From: Lacicoccus halitifaciens
GTDB lineage: Bacteria > Bacillota > Bacilli > Staphylococcales > Salinicoccaceae
Assembly (NCBI RefSeq): GCF_040544485.1
Contig: NZ_JBDZDV010000001.1
Coordinates: forward strand, 434,001-498,000
Length of the DNA: 64,000 nucleotides
Reading direction: 5' to 3'
Part shown: one piece after another, positions 43,852 to 51,556 of the stretch
Layout: every line of letters begins with the position of its first letter
How positions within the stretch are numbered: position 1 is the first letter of the stretch
Program-made: the position numbers and the translations under genes
Notes under the pieces: model-generated
Told to the model about the DNA's origin: nothing
Seen by the model: the letters and a program-made list of their open reading frames with translations, nothing else
The model's database searches: none

Positions 43852-44574
43852 TTACAGTTCATTTAATAATAATTTTACAGCTTCAGATGAATTTATACAA
43901 GCTTTCCCCAAAAATTCATCATATGTCATGTCCGCCTTCTCCCCGGCTTTGTCGGAGATCGATCGGATGATGATGAACGGCACTTCAAACTGGTGGCATG
44001 TCTGGGCGATGCTCGCTGATTCCATATCCACGGCAAGACCTGCCCCGAAACGCCCCAATATCTCCGCCTTCTGGTCTTCGCCGGCGATGAACGAATCCCC
44101 GCTGACGATCAGGCCGCTGCCGATGTTCACCGCTTCGTTCCCCTGCAGCACACTGAGTGCGGCAGTGACGAGATTTTCATCTGCCGTATAGTATTCCGGC
44201 ATGCCGGGCACCTGTCCGAATGCGTAGCCGAACTCGGTTGCGTCCACGTCGTGGTAGCAGACTTCAGTGGAGACGACCATGTCGGTGACATCGAGCGCTT
44301 TGGATAATCCTCCGGCCACTCCGGTGTTGATCACCATATCGACACCGAACCTTTCGATGAGCAGTGCAGTGATCAGTGTGGAATTCACTTTGCCGATGCC
44401 GCTTTCAACCAGGACGATATTTTTGGACTCAAGCGTGCCTGAGTAGACCTCGGAATGTGCAATGGAGGAAGTCTCCCTGATATCCATCCAACTTTTCAGG
44501 ATTTCCACTTCTTCCTTCATGGCACCGATGATGCCTATGACTCTTCCGCTGCTCTGATCAGTCAATTGAAACAA
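43852..44574 (-). CDS. mtnN: 5'-methylthioadenosine/S-adenosylhomocysteine nucleosidase
   Basis: Nucleosidase of about 240 residues that cleaves MTA and SAH and feeds the methionine salvage and LuxS pathways. Signatures are IGIIGAMKEE at the N-terminal strand, NTGVAGGL, and VDMESASIAQ with the purine-site Glu. The catalytic Asp is in SDKAGE. The start is unresolved: no ATG precedes IGIIGAM. The family start would fall on ATA (44541), so a TTG at 44574 that overlaps the greA stop was taken. It is coupled to greA. Confidence 0.93.
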   Translation of the reverse strand: MFQLTDQSSGRVIGIIGAMKEEVEILKSWMDIRETSSIAHSEVYSGTLESKNIVLVESGIGKVNSTLITALLIERFGVDMVINTGVAGGLSKALDVTDMVVSTEVCYHDVDATEFGYAFGQVPGMPEYYTADENLVTAALSVLQGNEAVNIGSGLIVSGDSFIAGEDQKAEILGRFGAGLAVDMESASIAQTCHQFEVPFIIIRSISDKAGEKADMTYDEFLGKACINSSEAVKLLLNEL

Positions 44575-45034
44575 TCTTCACTTTCATGGATGAACCGTTC
44601 GGAAGGGGCACGTTGATTTCATCTTCCAGGTTTGCTCCAAGCAGTGATTGCGCCATCGGTGATTCATTGGATATTTTCCCCTCGAAAGGATCGGCCTCCG
44701 CGCTGCCGACGATCTGGTACTGTTCTTCATCCCCATCAGGCAGTTCAGTGAAAGTGACTGTTTTGCCGAGCTGGACAGTGTTGTTGTCGCCGTTGTCCTC
44801 AATGATTTTTGCATGACGGATCATCTCTTCGATTTTGGTGATCTCCTGTTCGACGAAGCCCTGTTCATCTTTCGCGGCGTCATATTCGGAGTTCTCCGAT
44901 AAGTCACCGAAGCTCCTTGCCACTTTGATTTTCTCGACCACTTCCGGACGCTTGGTCGTCAGGAGATGTTCGAGTTCCTCCTGTAATTTCTCGTAACCGC
45001 TCTGAGTCATTGGATATTCTTTGTTATTGTTCAT
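44558..45034 (-). CDS. greA: Transcription elongation factor GreA
   Basis: RNA polymerase cleavage factor of 158 residues. An N-terminal coiled coil (about 1-75) has the acidic tip in DLSENSEYDAAKDEQ, and the C-terminal FKBP-like domain follows. It rescues backtracked polymerase. The frame overlaps the mtnN start by 17 bases. It lies 35 bases after udk. Confidence 0.96.
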   Translation of the reverse strand: MNNNKEYPMTQSGYEKLQEELEHLLTTKRPEVVEKIKVARSFGDLSENSEYDAAKDEQGFVEQEITKIEEMIRHAKIIEDNGDNNTVQLGKTVTFTELPDGDEEQYQIVGSAEADPFEGKISNESPMAQSLLGANLEDEINVPLPNGSSMKVKIVSID

Positions 45035-45069
45035 ATTAAAAAACCCTCCGTAAAACTTTACTTTTATTT

Positions 45070-45693
45070 TTATAATTTTTTGATCAAGCTTCTTATTTTC
45101 GTGGTTATGATATCGATTGCAACAATATTTTCCCCGCCTTCGGGGATGATGATGTCACTGAAGCGCTTTGTCGGTTCGATGAACTGCAGATGCATCGGTC
45201 TTACAACCGTCAAATACTGGTTGATCACCGAATCCATCGAACGGCCGCGTTCTTTGATGTCCCTCGACAGGCGCCGCAGTATGCGTATATCCGAATCGGT
45301 ATCCACATAAATTTTGACGTCCATCAAGTCCCTCAGCTGCTCATTCTCCAAGGCAAAGATGCCTTCGATGATGATCACGTTTTTAGGCTCGATTTTGATC
45401 GTCTTATCACTGCGAGTATGATTGACATAATCATATGTCGGTATTTCCACGCTTTCCCTGTTGATCAATGATTTCACATGCTCAATCAGAAGATCATTGT
45501 CGAATGCGAAAGGATGATCGTAGTTCGTCTTCAGCCGTTCTTCCATCGTCTTATGACTTTGATCCTTATAGTAATAATCCTGTTCTATCAGGGTGATGTC
45601 ATGCTCCTCAAGGGAAGCGATGATTTTTCTTGTCACCGAGGTCTTGCCTGACCCGGTGCCTCCTGCAATGCCGATAATCGTTGGTTTATTCAT
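45070..45693 (-). CDS. udk: Uridine kinase
   Basis: P-loop kinase of 207 residues that phosphorylates uridine and cytidine in salvage. The P-loop GIAGGTGSGKTS is at 8-19, with DQDYYYKD-type (EQDYYYKDQ) and Asp-rich lid DSDIRILRRLSRD motifs. It is separated from trmR by three bases and is on the same strand. Confidence 0.96.
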   Translation of the reverse strand: MNKPTIIGIAGGTGSGKTSVTRKIIASLEEHDITLIEQDYYYKDQSHKTMEERLKTNYDHPFAFDNDLLIEHVKSLINRESVEIPTYDYVNHTRSDKTIKIEPKNVIIIEGIFALENEQLRDLMDVKIYVDTDSDIRILRRLSRDIKERGRSMDSVINQYLTVVRPMHLQFIEPTKRFSDIIIPEGGENIVAIDIITTKIRSLIKKL

Positions 45694-45696
45694 CTT

Positions 45697-46323
45697 CTAC
45701 ACCTGACTTTTTGAAATAACTAATAACCCATCACCTATTGGGAGAAATGATGTGGGATAATCACTTTGACTCATATGCTGATTAAAGGCATCCACTTTTT
45801 CCTTCAGCTTCCTTTTGTTCCTGCCGGCGATATCATCTTCGGTGACCAGACCCCTTAAAAGTATATTGTCCACCACGATCAGGCCGTCATTTTTCACAAA
45901 TGGGCTGAACTTGTCAAAGAAAAGCTGGTTGTTGCCTTTTGATGCATCTATAAATAACAAGTCGACCGACTCTTCTTCCATATTCAATTCCATCGTCTTT
46001 GCGTCACCCAGATAGGCATCCACCCTGGATGCGACTCCATACCTTGAAAAATTTTCAACGGCAGTTTCGTAGGCATCGCGATCCTTCTCCATGGTGATCA
46101 GATGGGAGTCATCATATACAGATAACAGATGCAGGCCGCTGTAGCCGATTGCCGTACCTATTTCCATGTATGTCTTCGCCCCTTTGATCCTGATGAGATG
46201 CTTAAGCGCTGCCAAAGCATCACTGTCTATGATCGGGACCCTGTTATCCACTGCATAGGAATAAACGTCGGGATAGTGCTCCTCGACGACATTCAGACTT
46301 TTTACATATTGCGCAATATTCAT
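45697..46323 (-). CDS. trmR: tRNA 5-hydroxyuridine methyltransferase TrmR-like
   Basis: Class I O-methyltransferase of 208 residues. The SAM site includes YMEIGTAIGYSGLHLL (about 59-74) and VDLLFIDASKGNNQ, with VVDNILLRG near 150. The Bacillus homologue YrrM methylates ho5U34 of tRNA to mo5U. The start at 46323 (MNIAQYVK) follows GGTGA. In Bacillus and Staphylococcus the U32 peptidase genes yrrN-yrrO (TrhP1-TrhP2), which make the ho5U substrate, lie between this gene and udk; here trmR is adjacent to udk. Confidence 0.9.
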   Translation of the reverse strand: MNIAQYVKSLNVVEEHYPDVYSYAVDNRVPIIDSDALAALKHLIRIKGAKTYMEIGTAIGYSGLHLLSVYDDSHLITMEKDRDAYETAVENFSRYGVASRVDAYLGDAKTMELNMEEESVDLLFIDASKGNNQLFFDKFSPFVKNDGLIVVDNILLRGLVTEDDIAGRNKRKLKEKVDAFNQHMSQSDYPTSFLPIGDGLLVISKSQV

Positions 46324-46345
46324 ATAATCACCACATACAAAAAAT

Positions 46346-46373
46346 ACAACTGATAACAAAAGTTATCAGTTGT
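46346..46373 (-). terminator. Terminator of mltG
   Basis: A 12 bp perfect stem ACAACTGATAAC/GTTATCAGTTGT with an AAAA loop, followed on the minus strand by ATTTTTTG, lies between mltG and trmR. Confidence 0.88.
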
Positions 46374-46426
46374 GCATTCATTAAAGAACATGGTACCACA
46401 CTATTCACTTATTGAAAAGAATGATT

Positions 46427-47554
46427 TTACTGGTTGTTGATATATTGCTCCCTGTTCTCGATATGTTCTTCAAATGTCTCGGCAAAATGGTTATTGCCTT
46501 CACTGTCGGCAAGGAAGTAGAAATAGTCGGTGTTGCTCGGGTTCATCGCACTCTGTATCGACTCCATGCCGGGTGATGAGATCGGGCCCGGCGGCAGCCC
46601 CGTATTCAGGTAGGTGTTGTAAGGATCTTCAACTTCAAGATCTTCGAACAATGTGCGTTCCTGATGCTCACCCAGTGCATAAAGCACCGTCGGGTCGGTC
46701 TGCAGAGGCATGGCAGGCACTTCAGCCATCCGGTTTAAGAATACGCTCGCTATCATCGAGCGGTCGGCGAGCGAAGTTGCCTCCATCTCGATCAGGGAGG
46801 CGAAAGTCAGAAATTCATGGAACGATAAAGACTCCTGCTCCCCTTCGTAATTGATGGTGACGTCCTCAACTGAATTGTAGACCTGGAAGCTGTTGACCTG
46901 TGTTGCGTCGAGCATCTGCCTGATGATGTTCTCCACTCCCGGTTCTTCTTCGGTGATGTCATATGTCGCCGGGAACAAGTAACCTTCCAGCGGGAATTTT
47001 ACCTCTTCATCAAGAATTTCATCGGTGAGCATATCCGGATACTCCTCCATCAGGGACTCTATGAATTCAGTGTCCTCCATCAGCTCCATGAACCTCTCTT
47101 CAGCGACGGGGAGATTCTGGCTGAGCTGTGAGGCGATCTGCTCCACATTGTAGCCTTCCGGGATTGCCACCCTGTACTGGACTTCCTCATAAATCGTCCC
47201 CGTTTCGAGCGTCTTTGCGATCTGCTCGAAATCCATGGCCGGGGAAAGCTCATATTCGCCCGCCTGGTAGTCGGTGATGCTGTTCAACCTCAAATATACT
47301 TCAAACATTCTGCTGTTATCTATAATGCCCTGCTCTTCCAGCTGTTCGCCGATCATTCCTGCTGATGAGCCCTGTTCTATGGTGACCTCCTGAGTCTCCT
47401 CGGAATTCGCATCCAGCGGCTCACCGATCGATGAAATGTAAAGGTAGGCAAAAATGGCCGCCACTATCACACCGATCGTCAGCAGGCCGATGATGATCAA
47501 TGACAGAAAGGAAGATACATTTTTTGAAAATCTGATATCATCATATCTACTCAT
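46427..47554 (-). CDS. mltG: Endolytic murein transglycosylase MltG (YceG-like)
   Basis: Membrane-anchored transglycosylase of 375 residues that releases nascent glycan strands and ends their elongation. One transmembrane helix (about 15-40), a LysM-like region (about 60-130) and the YceG domain with the catalytic Glu in ASLIEMEAT. Near the C-terminus are LQTDPTVLYALG and YNTYLNTGLPPGPI, which are family hallmarks. The start at 47554 lies six bases after AAGGAG. Single-gene unit between two terminators. Confidence 0.95.
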   Translation of the reverse strand: MSRYDDIRFSKNVSSFLSLIIIGLLTIGVIVAAIFAYLYISSIGEPLDANSEETQEVTIEQGSSAGMIGEQLEEQGIIDNSRMFEVYLRLNSITDYQAGEYELSPAMDFEQIAKTLETGTIYEEVQYRVAIPEGYNVEQIASQLSQNLPVAEERFMELMEDTEFIESLMEEYPDMLTDEILDEEVKFPLEGYLFPATYDITEEEPGVENIIRQMLDATQVNSFQVYNSVEDVTINYEGEQESLSFHEFLTFASLIEMEATSLADRSMIASVFLNRMAEVPAMPLQTDPTVLYALGEHQERTLFEDLEVEDPYNTYLNTGLPPGPISSPGMESIQSAMNPSNTDYFYFLADSEGNNHFAETFEEHIENREQYINNQ

Positions 47555-47572
47555 ACAAGACTCCTTATCTTT

Positions 47573-47608
47573 AAAAATAGCTTCCAATTTTAATTGGAAG
47601 CTATTTTT
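47573..47608 (-). terminator. Terminator of the ireB-ruvX-yrzB unit
   Basis: A long perfect stem containing AGCTTCCAATT/AATTGGAAGCT, flanked by A5 and T5, lies 15 bp after the yrzB stop. Confidence 0.9.
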
Positions 47609-47622
47609 GAATCATTCGTTTT

Positions 47623-47925
47623 TTACTCTTCCGGCTCATCCATCTGAGTATTTACAACTTCTTCAATCATGTCCCATTCTTCATCTGTTTCCACGGGTAA
47701 AAATCTGCCGCCGTCGCCATCTTCGTCCGGCACATTTATCATCGGGATCAGTTCGATATCCCCTTCTTCATCTTCGAAGTTGCCTTCTTCCGCCAGGATT
47801 ATATAATCTTTGTTGAATTCAGGGTGATGGAATTCCAGCATCTTGCGGTACAGGACCTCATTGCCTTCTTCGTCAAATAAAGTCAGCAGTTCCTCTTCGT
47901 TATTAAAATCCAATTCATGAGACAT
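47623..47925 (-). CDS. DUF1292 family protein (YrzB-like)
   Basis: Acidic protein of 100 residues. The family core FDEEGNEVLYRKMLEF and YIILAEEGNFEDEEGDI is clear. Function unknown across Firmicutes. It lies three bases after ruvX. The start at 47925 (MSHELDF) is eight bases after GGAGAG. The ireB-ruvX-yrzB trio is strongly conserved next to alaS. Confidence 0.9.
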   Translation of the reverse strand: MSHELDFNNEEELLTLFDEEGNEVLYRKMLEFHHPEFNKDYIILAEEGNFEDEEGDIELIPMINVPDEDGDGGRFLPVETDEEWDMIEEVVNTQMDEPEE

Positions 47926-47927
47926 AT

Positions 47928-48362
47928 TCACAGCTCTCCTTTTGCCGGTTTGTCAAGATAGCCCTGCAGTATGAATACTGCAGCCATCTTATCTATTACG
48001 GCTTTGCGTTTTTTACGTGACACATCAGCTTCAAGTAAGGTCCGTTCTGCTCCAACAGTACTCAAGCGTTCATCCCACATGATTATTTTAACACTTGGTA
48101 TATGATTCGCAAGCATTTCACTAAAATGTAATGATCGCTCTCCGCTTTCCCCGATGGAGTTGTTCATATTTTTGGGCAGGCCGACGACCACTGATGATAC
48201 ATCATGCTCTTCTACGATCCGGGCAATTTCTTCCAGTCCGTATTTCCCCTTGTCATAATCGATCTTCAGGGTGGTCAGACCCTGCGCCGTCCAGCCGAAT
48301 GCATCACTGATCGCAACACCTATCGTCTTCGTCCCGACATCCAGACCCAGCACTTTAGTCAT
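47928..48362 (-). CDS. ruvX: Putative pre-16S rRNA nuclease / Holliday junction resolvase RuvX (YqgF)
   Basis: RNase H-fold nuclease of 144 residues. The first catalytic strand is LGLDVGTKTIGVA, VVGLPKNMNNSIGE follows, then WDERLST, and a C-terminal DKMAA helix. E. coli YqgF matures the 5' end of 16S rRNA; a Holliday junction role has also been proposed. It overlaps ireB by eight bases. Confidence 0.94.
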   Translation of the reverse strand: MTKVLGLDVGTKTIGVAISDAFGWTAQGLTTLKIDYDKGKYGLEEIARIVEEHDVSSVVVGLPKNMNNSIGESGERSLHFSEMLANHIPSVKIIMWDERLSTVGAERTLLEADVSRKKRKAVIDKMAAVFILQGYLDKPAKGEL

Positions 48363-48618
48363 TTATTTCACTGTCGACATAAGTCCTGACCAGCACTTCG
48401 ATGATTTCATCACGATCGACGTGGCGGATCTGATTCCTCGCTTCATTCTGGCGGGGGATGTATGCAGGATCTCCGCTCTGAAGGTAGCCGACCAGCTGAT
48501 TGACCGGATTATAATCCCTTTCCTCCAAAGTTTTGTAAACGTTGGTCAGTATCTCTTTGACATGTTTCGCCCGGGATTCATCTACATTGAATTGTACAGT
48601 CTCATCAAATTGTCCCAC
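48355..48618 (-). CDS. ireB: IreB family regulatory phosphoprotein (UPF0297)
   Basis: Protein of 87 residues, beginning MGQFDETVQFNVDE. In Enterococcus IreB is a substrate of the PASTA kinase IreK, phosphorylated at Thr4 and Thr7, and influences cephalosporin tolerance. Here the position-7 threonine is kept and position 4 is Phe. The start is GTG at 48618, seven bases after AGGAG. An extended -10 TGATATAAT lies at 48653-48661. First gene of ireB-ruvX-yrzB. Confidence 0.92.
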   Translation of the reverse strand: MGQFDETVQFNVDESRAKHVKEILTNVYKTLEERDYNPVNQLVGYLQSGDPAYIPRQNEARNQIRHVDRDEIIEVLVRTYVDSEIND

Positions 48619-48652
48619 ACAAGCACTCCTAACTCCCTATTGATTTGTCCCC

Positions 48653-48661
48653 ATTATATCA
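48653..48661 (-). promoter_or_regulatory. Extended -10 promoter of ireB
   Basis: TGATATAAT on the minus strand (TGn plus a consensus -10), 35 bp before the ireB start, in the gap after alaS. No good -35, as expected for an extended -10 promoter. Confidence 0.6.
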
Positions 48662-48678
48662 CTTAAGCCCCCATTAAG

Positions 48679-51303
48679 TTAGTTATTAATATACTCGTTA
48701 ACAAACTGTAATGCTTTTGTTAAATTGGCAGGCTTGGTGCCGCCGCCCTGGGCCATATCCGGCCGGCCGCCACCTTTTCCGCCGACGCGTTCAGCCATGC
48801 CTTTCATGATGTCCCCGGCTTTGAACTTATCCGTCAGGTCCTTCGGCACGGTGACGACGAGTGAGACTTTTCCATCCGACGCGCTGCCGAGCGCGATGAC
48901 GGCATCCTGGTTGGCCGATTTCACATCATCCATGACCGACCGGAGTTCCTTTGCGTTCTTCGCATCGACTTCAGTTGCGATCAGCTCGACACCGCCCACT
49001 TCCTGCTTGATGTCTTTGAGATCCGACAATTTCTCCTTCGCTGAAGCGGACTTCAGTTCCTTGATCTCCTGCTTCAATGCAGCTCTTTCATCATACAGCT
49101 GGGTGATTTTCTTGGTGATGTTCTCTTCTTTGACTTTAAGGCTGGATGCCACTTCCCCAATCAGCTTCTCTTTTTCCTTGTAGTATTCGACGGCATATCT
49201 GCTCGTGACCGCCTCGATCCTGCGGATGCCGGCGCCGATGCCTGTTTCGGAAACGATTTTGAAAAGCCCGATATCCGCGGTATTACGGACGTGGATACCG
49301 CCGCACAGTTCAACGGAGTATTCTTCCATATCGACGACACGCACGACATCCCCGTATTTTTCACCGAATAAAGCCATCGCACCCTTTTCCCTTGCCTCTT
49401 CTATCGGCATTTCGGAAATTCTCACGTCGAGGCCTTCGTATATCCTTTCGTTCACCGCATCTTCAATCGTCCTGATCTCCTCTTCGGTCAAAGGGTTCAG
49501 GTGGGAGAAGTCGAAACGGAGTCGCTCCGCTTCAACAAGTGAACCGGCCTGGTTGGCATGCTCACCGACCGCATCCTTTAATGCCTGATGCATCAAATGC
49601 GTTGCAGAGTGGTTTTTGATAATGAATCTGCGCTTTTCCTCATTGACATGCAGGCGGTATCTCTCCCCTGCTTCGACGGCGCCGCTCACGACCCTTGCGA
49701 TATGGACGTTTTGGTTGTTCGGCCCCTTGTAGACCCCTTCGACATGAATTTCCGCCGTATCATTTTTGATCACGCCGGTATCTGCGATCTGACCGCCGCT
49801 CACCGCGTAAAACGGTGTCCTGTCGAAGATGAGTTCAACGGTTTCTTCACCGTCATACGAATCGAGCGCCTCGTCATCCTTTACGATCAGAAGGAGTTCC
49901 GCCTCTTCATTCATCGAGCTGTAGCCCGTAAAAGTGCTCGGTTTGGTGAAGTTTGCCAGTGTTTTGGACTGGACCTGCATTGATTCGCCCGCTTTGCGTG
50001 CACTCCTTGCACGTTCCCTCTGCTTCTTCATCTCTTCCATGAATCCTTCTTCATCGACGGTGAGGCCGTCATTCTCTGCATATTCCTTGGTGAGTTCATA
50101 AGGGAACCCGTATGTGTCATACAGCTTGAATGCATCTTCGCCTGAAATGACGCCTGTAGTGTCTTTTACGGATGCTCTGAATGACTCATAAATGCGGATG
50201 CCTTCATCCAGAGTGGACAGGAAGCGTTCCTCCTCTTTCCTCACGACCTCCTTGATGAAGTCGCTCTTCTCCTTGACGTTCGGGTAAAAGTCTTCCATGA
50301 TATCCGCCACCGTATCGACAAGCGAGAACATGAACGCTTCATTGATGCCGAGCTCTTTTGAAAATCTGACGGCGCGGCGCAGCAGGCGGCGGAGCACATA
50401 ACCCCGGCCTTCATTCGACGGCAGGGCACCGTCCGCAATCGCAAAGCTGACCGTCCTGATATGGTCACTGATCACTTTGAACGCAGCATCCCGGGCATCA
50501 TCTTCACCGTATGTTTTTCCTGACACCTCTTCGATTTTTTTAATCAGCGGTGTGAAGAGGTCCGTATCAAAGTTCGTCGGCACGTTCTGGACGATGCTCG
50601 CCATCCTCTCGAGCCCCATGCCGGTATCGATGTTCTTCTTCGGCAGCGGTGTATAGCTGCCGTCACTGTTATGGTTGAATTCACTGAATACGAGGTTCCA
50701 TATTTCAAGATACCTTTCATTTTCGCCGCCCGGATACATCTCTTCTGCAGGTGCGCCGTATTCATAATCCGGACCGCGGTCGTAAAAGATTTCACTGTTC
50801 GGTCCGCACGGGCCTTCGCCGATGTCCCAGAAGTTGCCTTCTATCCTTATGATGCGGTCTTCACTCAGACCGATTTCGTCGCGCCATATATTGTACGCAT
50901 CCATGTCTTCAGGATGGACGGTGATATACAAGAGGGATTCATCCAGTGCCATCCACTCCTCGCTGGTCAAAAATTCCCATGCGAGCGCGATGGATTCCTT
51001 TTTAAAGTAATCCCCGATCGAGAAATTACCGAGCATCTCGAAAAATGTATGGTGCCTTGCAGTGAAGCCCACATTTTCAATATCATTTGTCCGTATGGAT
51101 TTCTGCGCATTCACAATCCTCGGGTTCTCAGGCGTGATCCGCCCGTCAAAGTATTTCTTCAGCGTGGCGACGCCGGAGTTGATCCACAGCAGTGAATCAT
51201 CATCGATCGGTACGAGCGGTGCGCTCGGTTCCACCATATGGTCTTTCCCTTTGAAAAATTCAATGAATAAATCCCTGATTTCGTTGCCGGTTAATTTTTT
51301 CAT
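48679..51303 (-). CDS. alaS: Alanyl-tRNA synthetase
   Basis: Class II synthetase of 874 residues. The catalytic core opens LTGNEIRDLFIEFFK, and the editing domain has HSATHLMH and the CGGIH zinc motif. The C-Ala domain (about 750-874) ends with the GGKGGGRPDMAQGGG glycine-rich segment. The ATG at 51303 is eight bases after GAGGAG; a GTG nine bases earlier is less likely. A T-box leader and near-consensus promoter precede it. Confidence 0.97.
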   Translation of the reverse strand: MKKLTGNEIRDLFIEFFKGKDHMVEPSAPLVPIDDDSLLWINSGVATLKKYFDGRITPENPRIVNAQKSIRTNDIENVGFTARHHTFFEMLGNFSIGDYFKKESIALAWEFLTSEEWMALDESLLYITVHPEDMDAYNIWRDEIGLSEDRIIRIEGNFWDIGEGPCGPNSEIFYDRGPDYEYGAPAEEMYPGGENERYLEIWNLVFSEFNHNSDGSYTPLPKKNIDTGMGLERMASIVQNVPTNFDTDLFTPLIKKIEEVSGKTYGEDDARDAAFKVISDHIRTVSFAIADGALPSNEGRGYVLRRLLRRAVRFSKELGINEAFMFSLVDTVADIMEDFYPNVKEKSDFIKEVVRKEEERFLSTLDEGIRIYESFRASVKDTTGVISGEDAFKLYDTYGFPYELTKEYAENDGLTVDEEGFMEEMKKQRERARSARKAGESMQVQSKTLANFTKPSTFTGYSSMNEEAELLLIVKDDEALDSYDGEETVELIFDRTPFYAVSGGQIADTGVIKNDTAEIHVEGVYKGPNNQNVHIARVVSGAVEAGERYRLHVNEEKRRFIIKNHSATHLMHQALKDAVGEHANQAGSLVEAERLRFDFSHLNPLTEEEIRTIEDAVNERIYEGLDVRISEMPIEEAREKGAMALFGEKYGDVVRVVDMEEYSVELCGGIHVRNTADIGLFKIVSETGIGAGIRRIEAVTSRYAVEYYKEKEKLIGEVASSLKVKEENITKKITQLYDERAALKQEIKELKSASAKEKLSDLKDIKQEVGGVELIATEVDAKNAKELRSVMDDVKSANQDAVIALGSASDGKVSLVVTVPKDLTDKFKAGDIMKGMAERVGGKGGGRPDMAQGGGTKPANLTKALQFVNEYINN

Positions 51304-51321
51304 GACATTCACTCCTCAATT

Positions 51322-51521
51322 TAAATAAAAAAAGCCCCTATATTAAATATAGGGACGAAATATTCCGCGGTACCACCCAGGTTATGGCAAGGCCATCACT
51401 CTAAATATTTTTACCTGCCGGGGTGCAGCACGTATATATGCGTATCATTGTTCTCACCGGCCACAATGTCTCTGTCAAATACCGCATATACACTCGATCA
51501 CTCCGACTTTGATCGTTAATG
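51322..51521 (-). ncRNA. Alanine T-box leader of alaS
   Basis: The minus strand carries the T-box core TGGTACCGCGG (51365-51375). Downstream is a terminator stem CCCTATAT/ATATAGGG (51336-51354) followed by T7. Upstream, a long stem I pairs TATATGCG with CGCATATATA, and GCTGCA at 51424-51429 offers Ala codons (GCT or GCA) as specifier. Uncharged tRNA-Ala would stabilise the antiterminator. The leader is about 200 nt. Confidence 0.93.
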
Positions 51522-51527
51522 ATAATG

Positions 51528-51556
51528 ATTATAAATTTTAATCGGTGCACTGTCAA
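51528..51556 (-). promoter_or_regulatory. alaS promoter overlapping the recD2 stop
   Basis: Perfect consensus on the minus strand: TTGACA (51551-51556), 17 bp spacer, TATAAT (51528-51533). The -35 hexamer overlaps the stop codon of recD2. Confidence 0.88.

Noticed and set aside
51304..51552. Possible protein gene in the alaS-recD2 gap
   Set aside because: No open frame with a ribosome site; the T-box core, stem I and terminator account for it.
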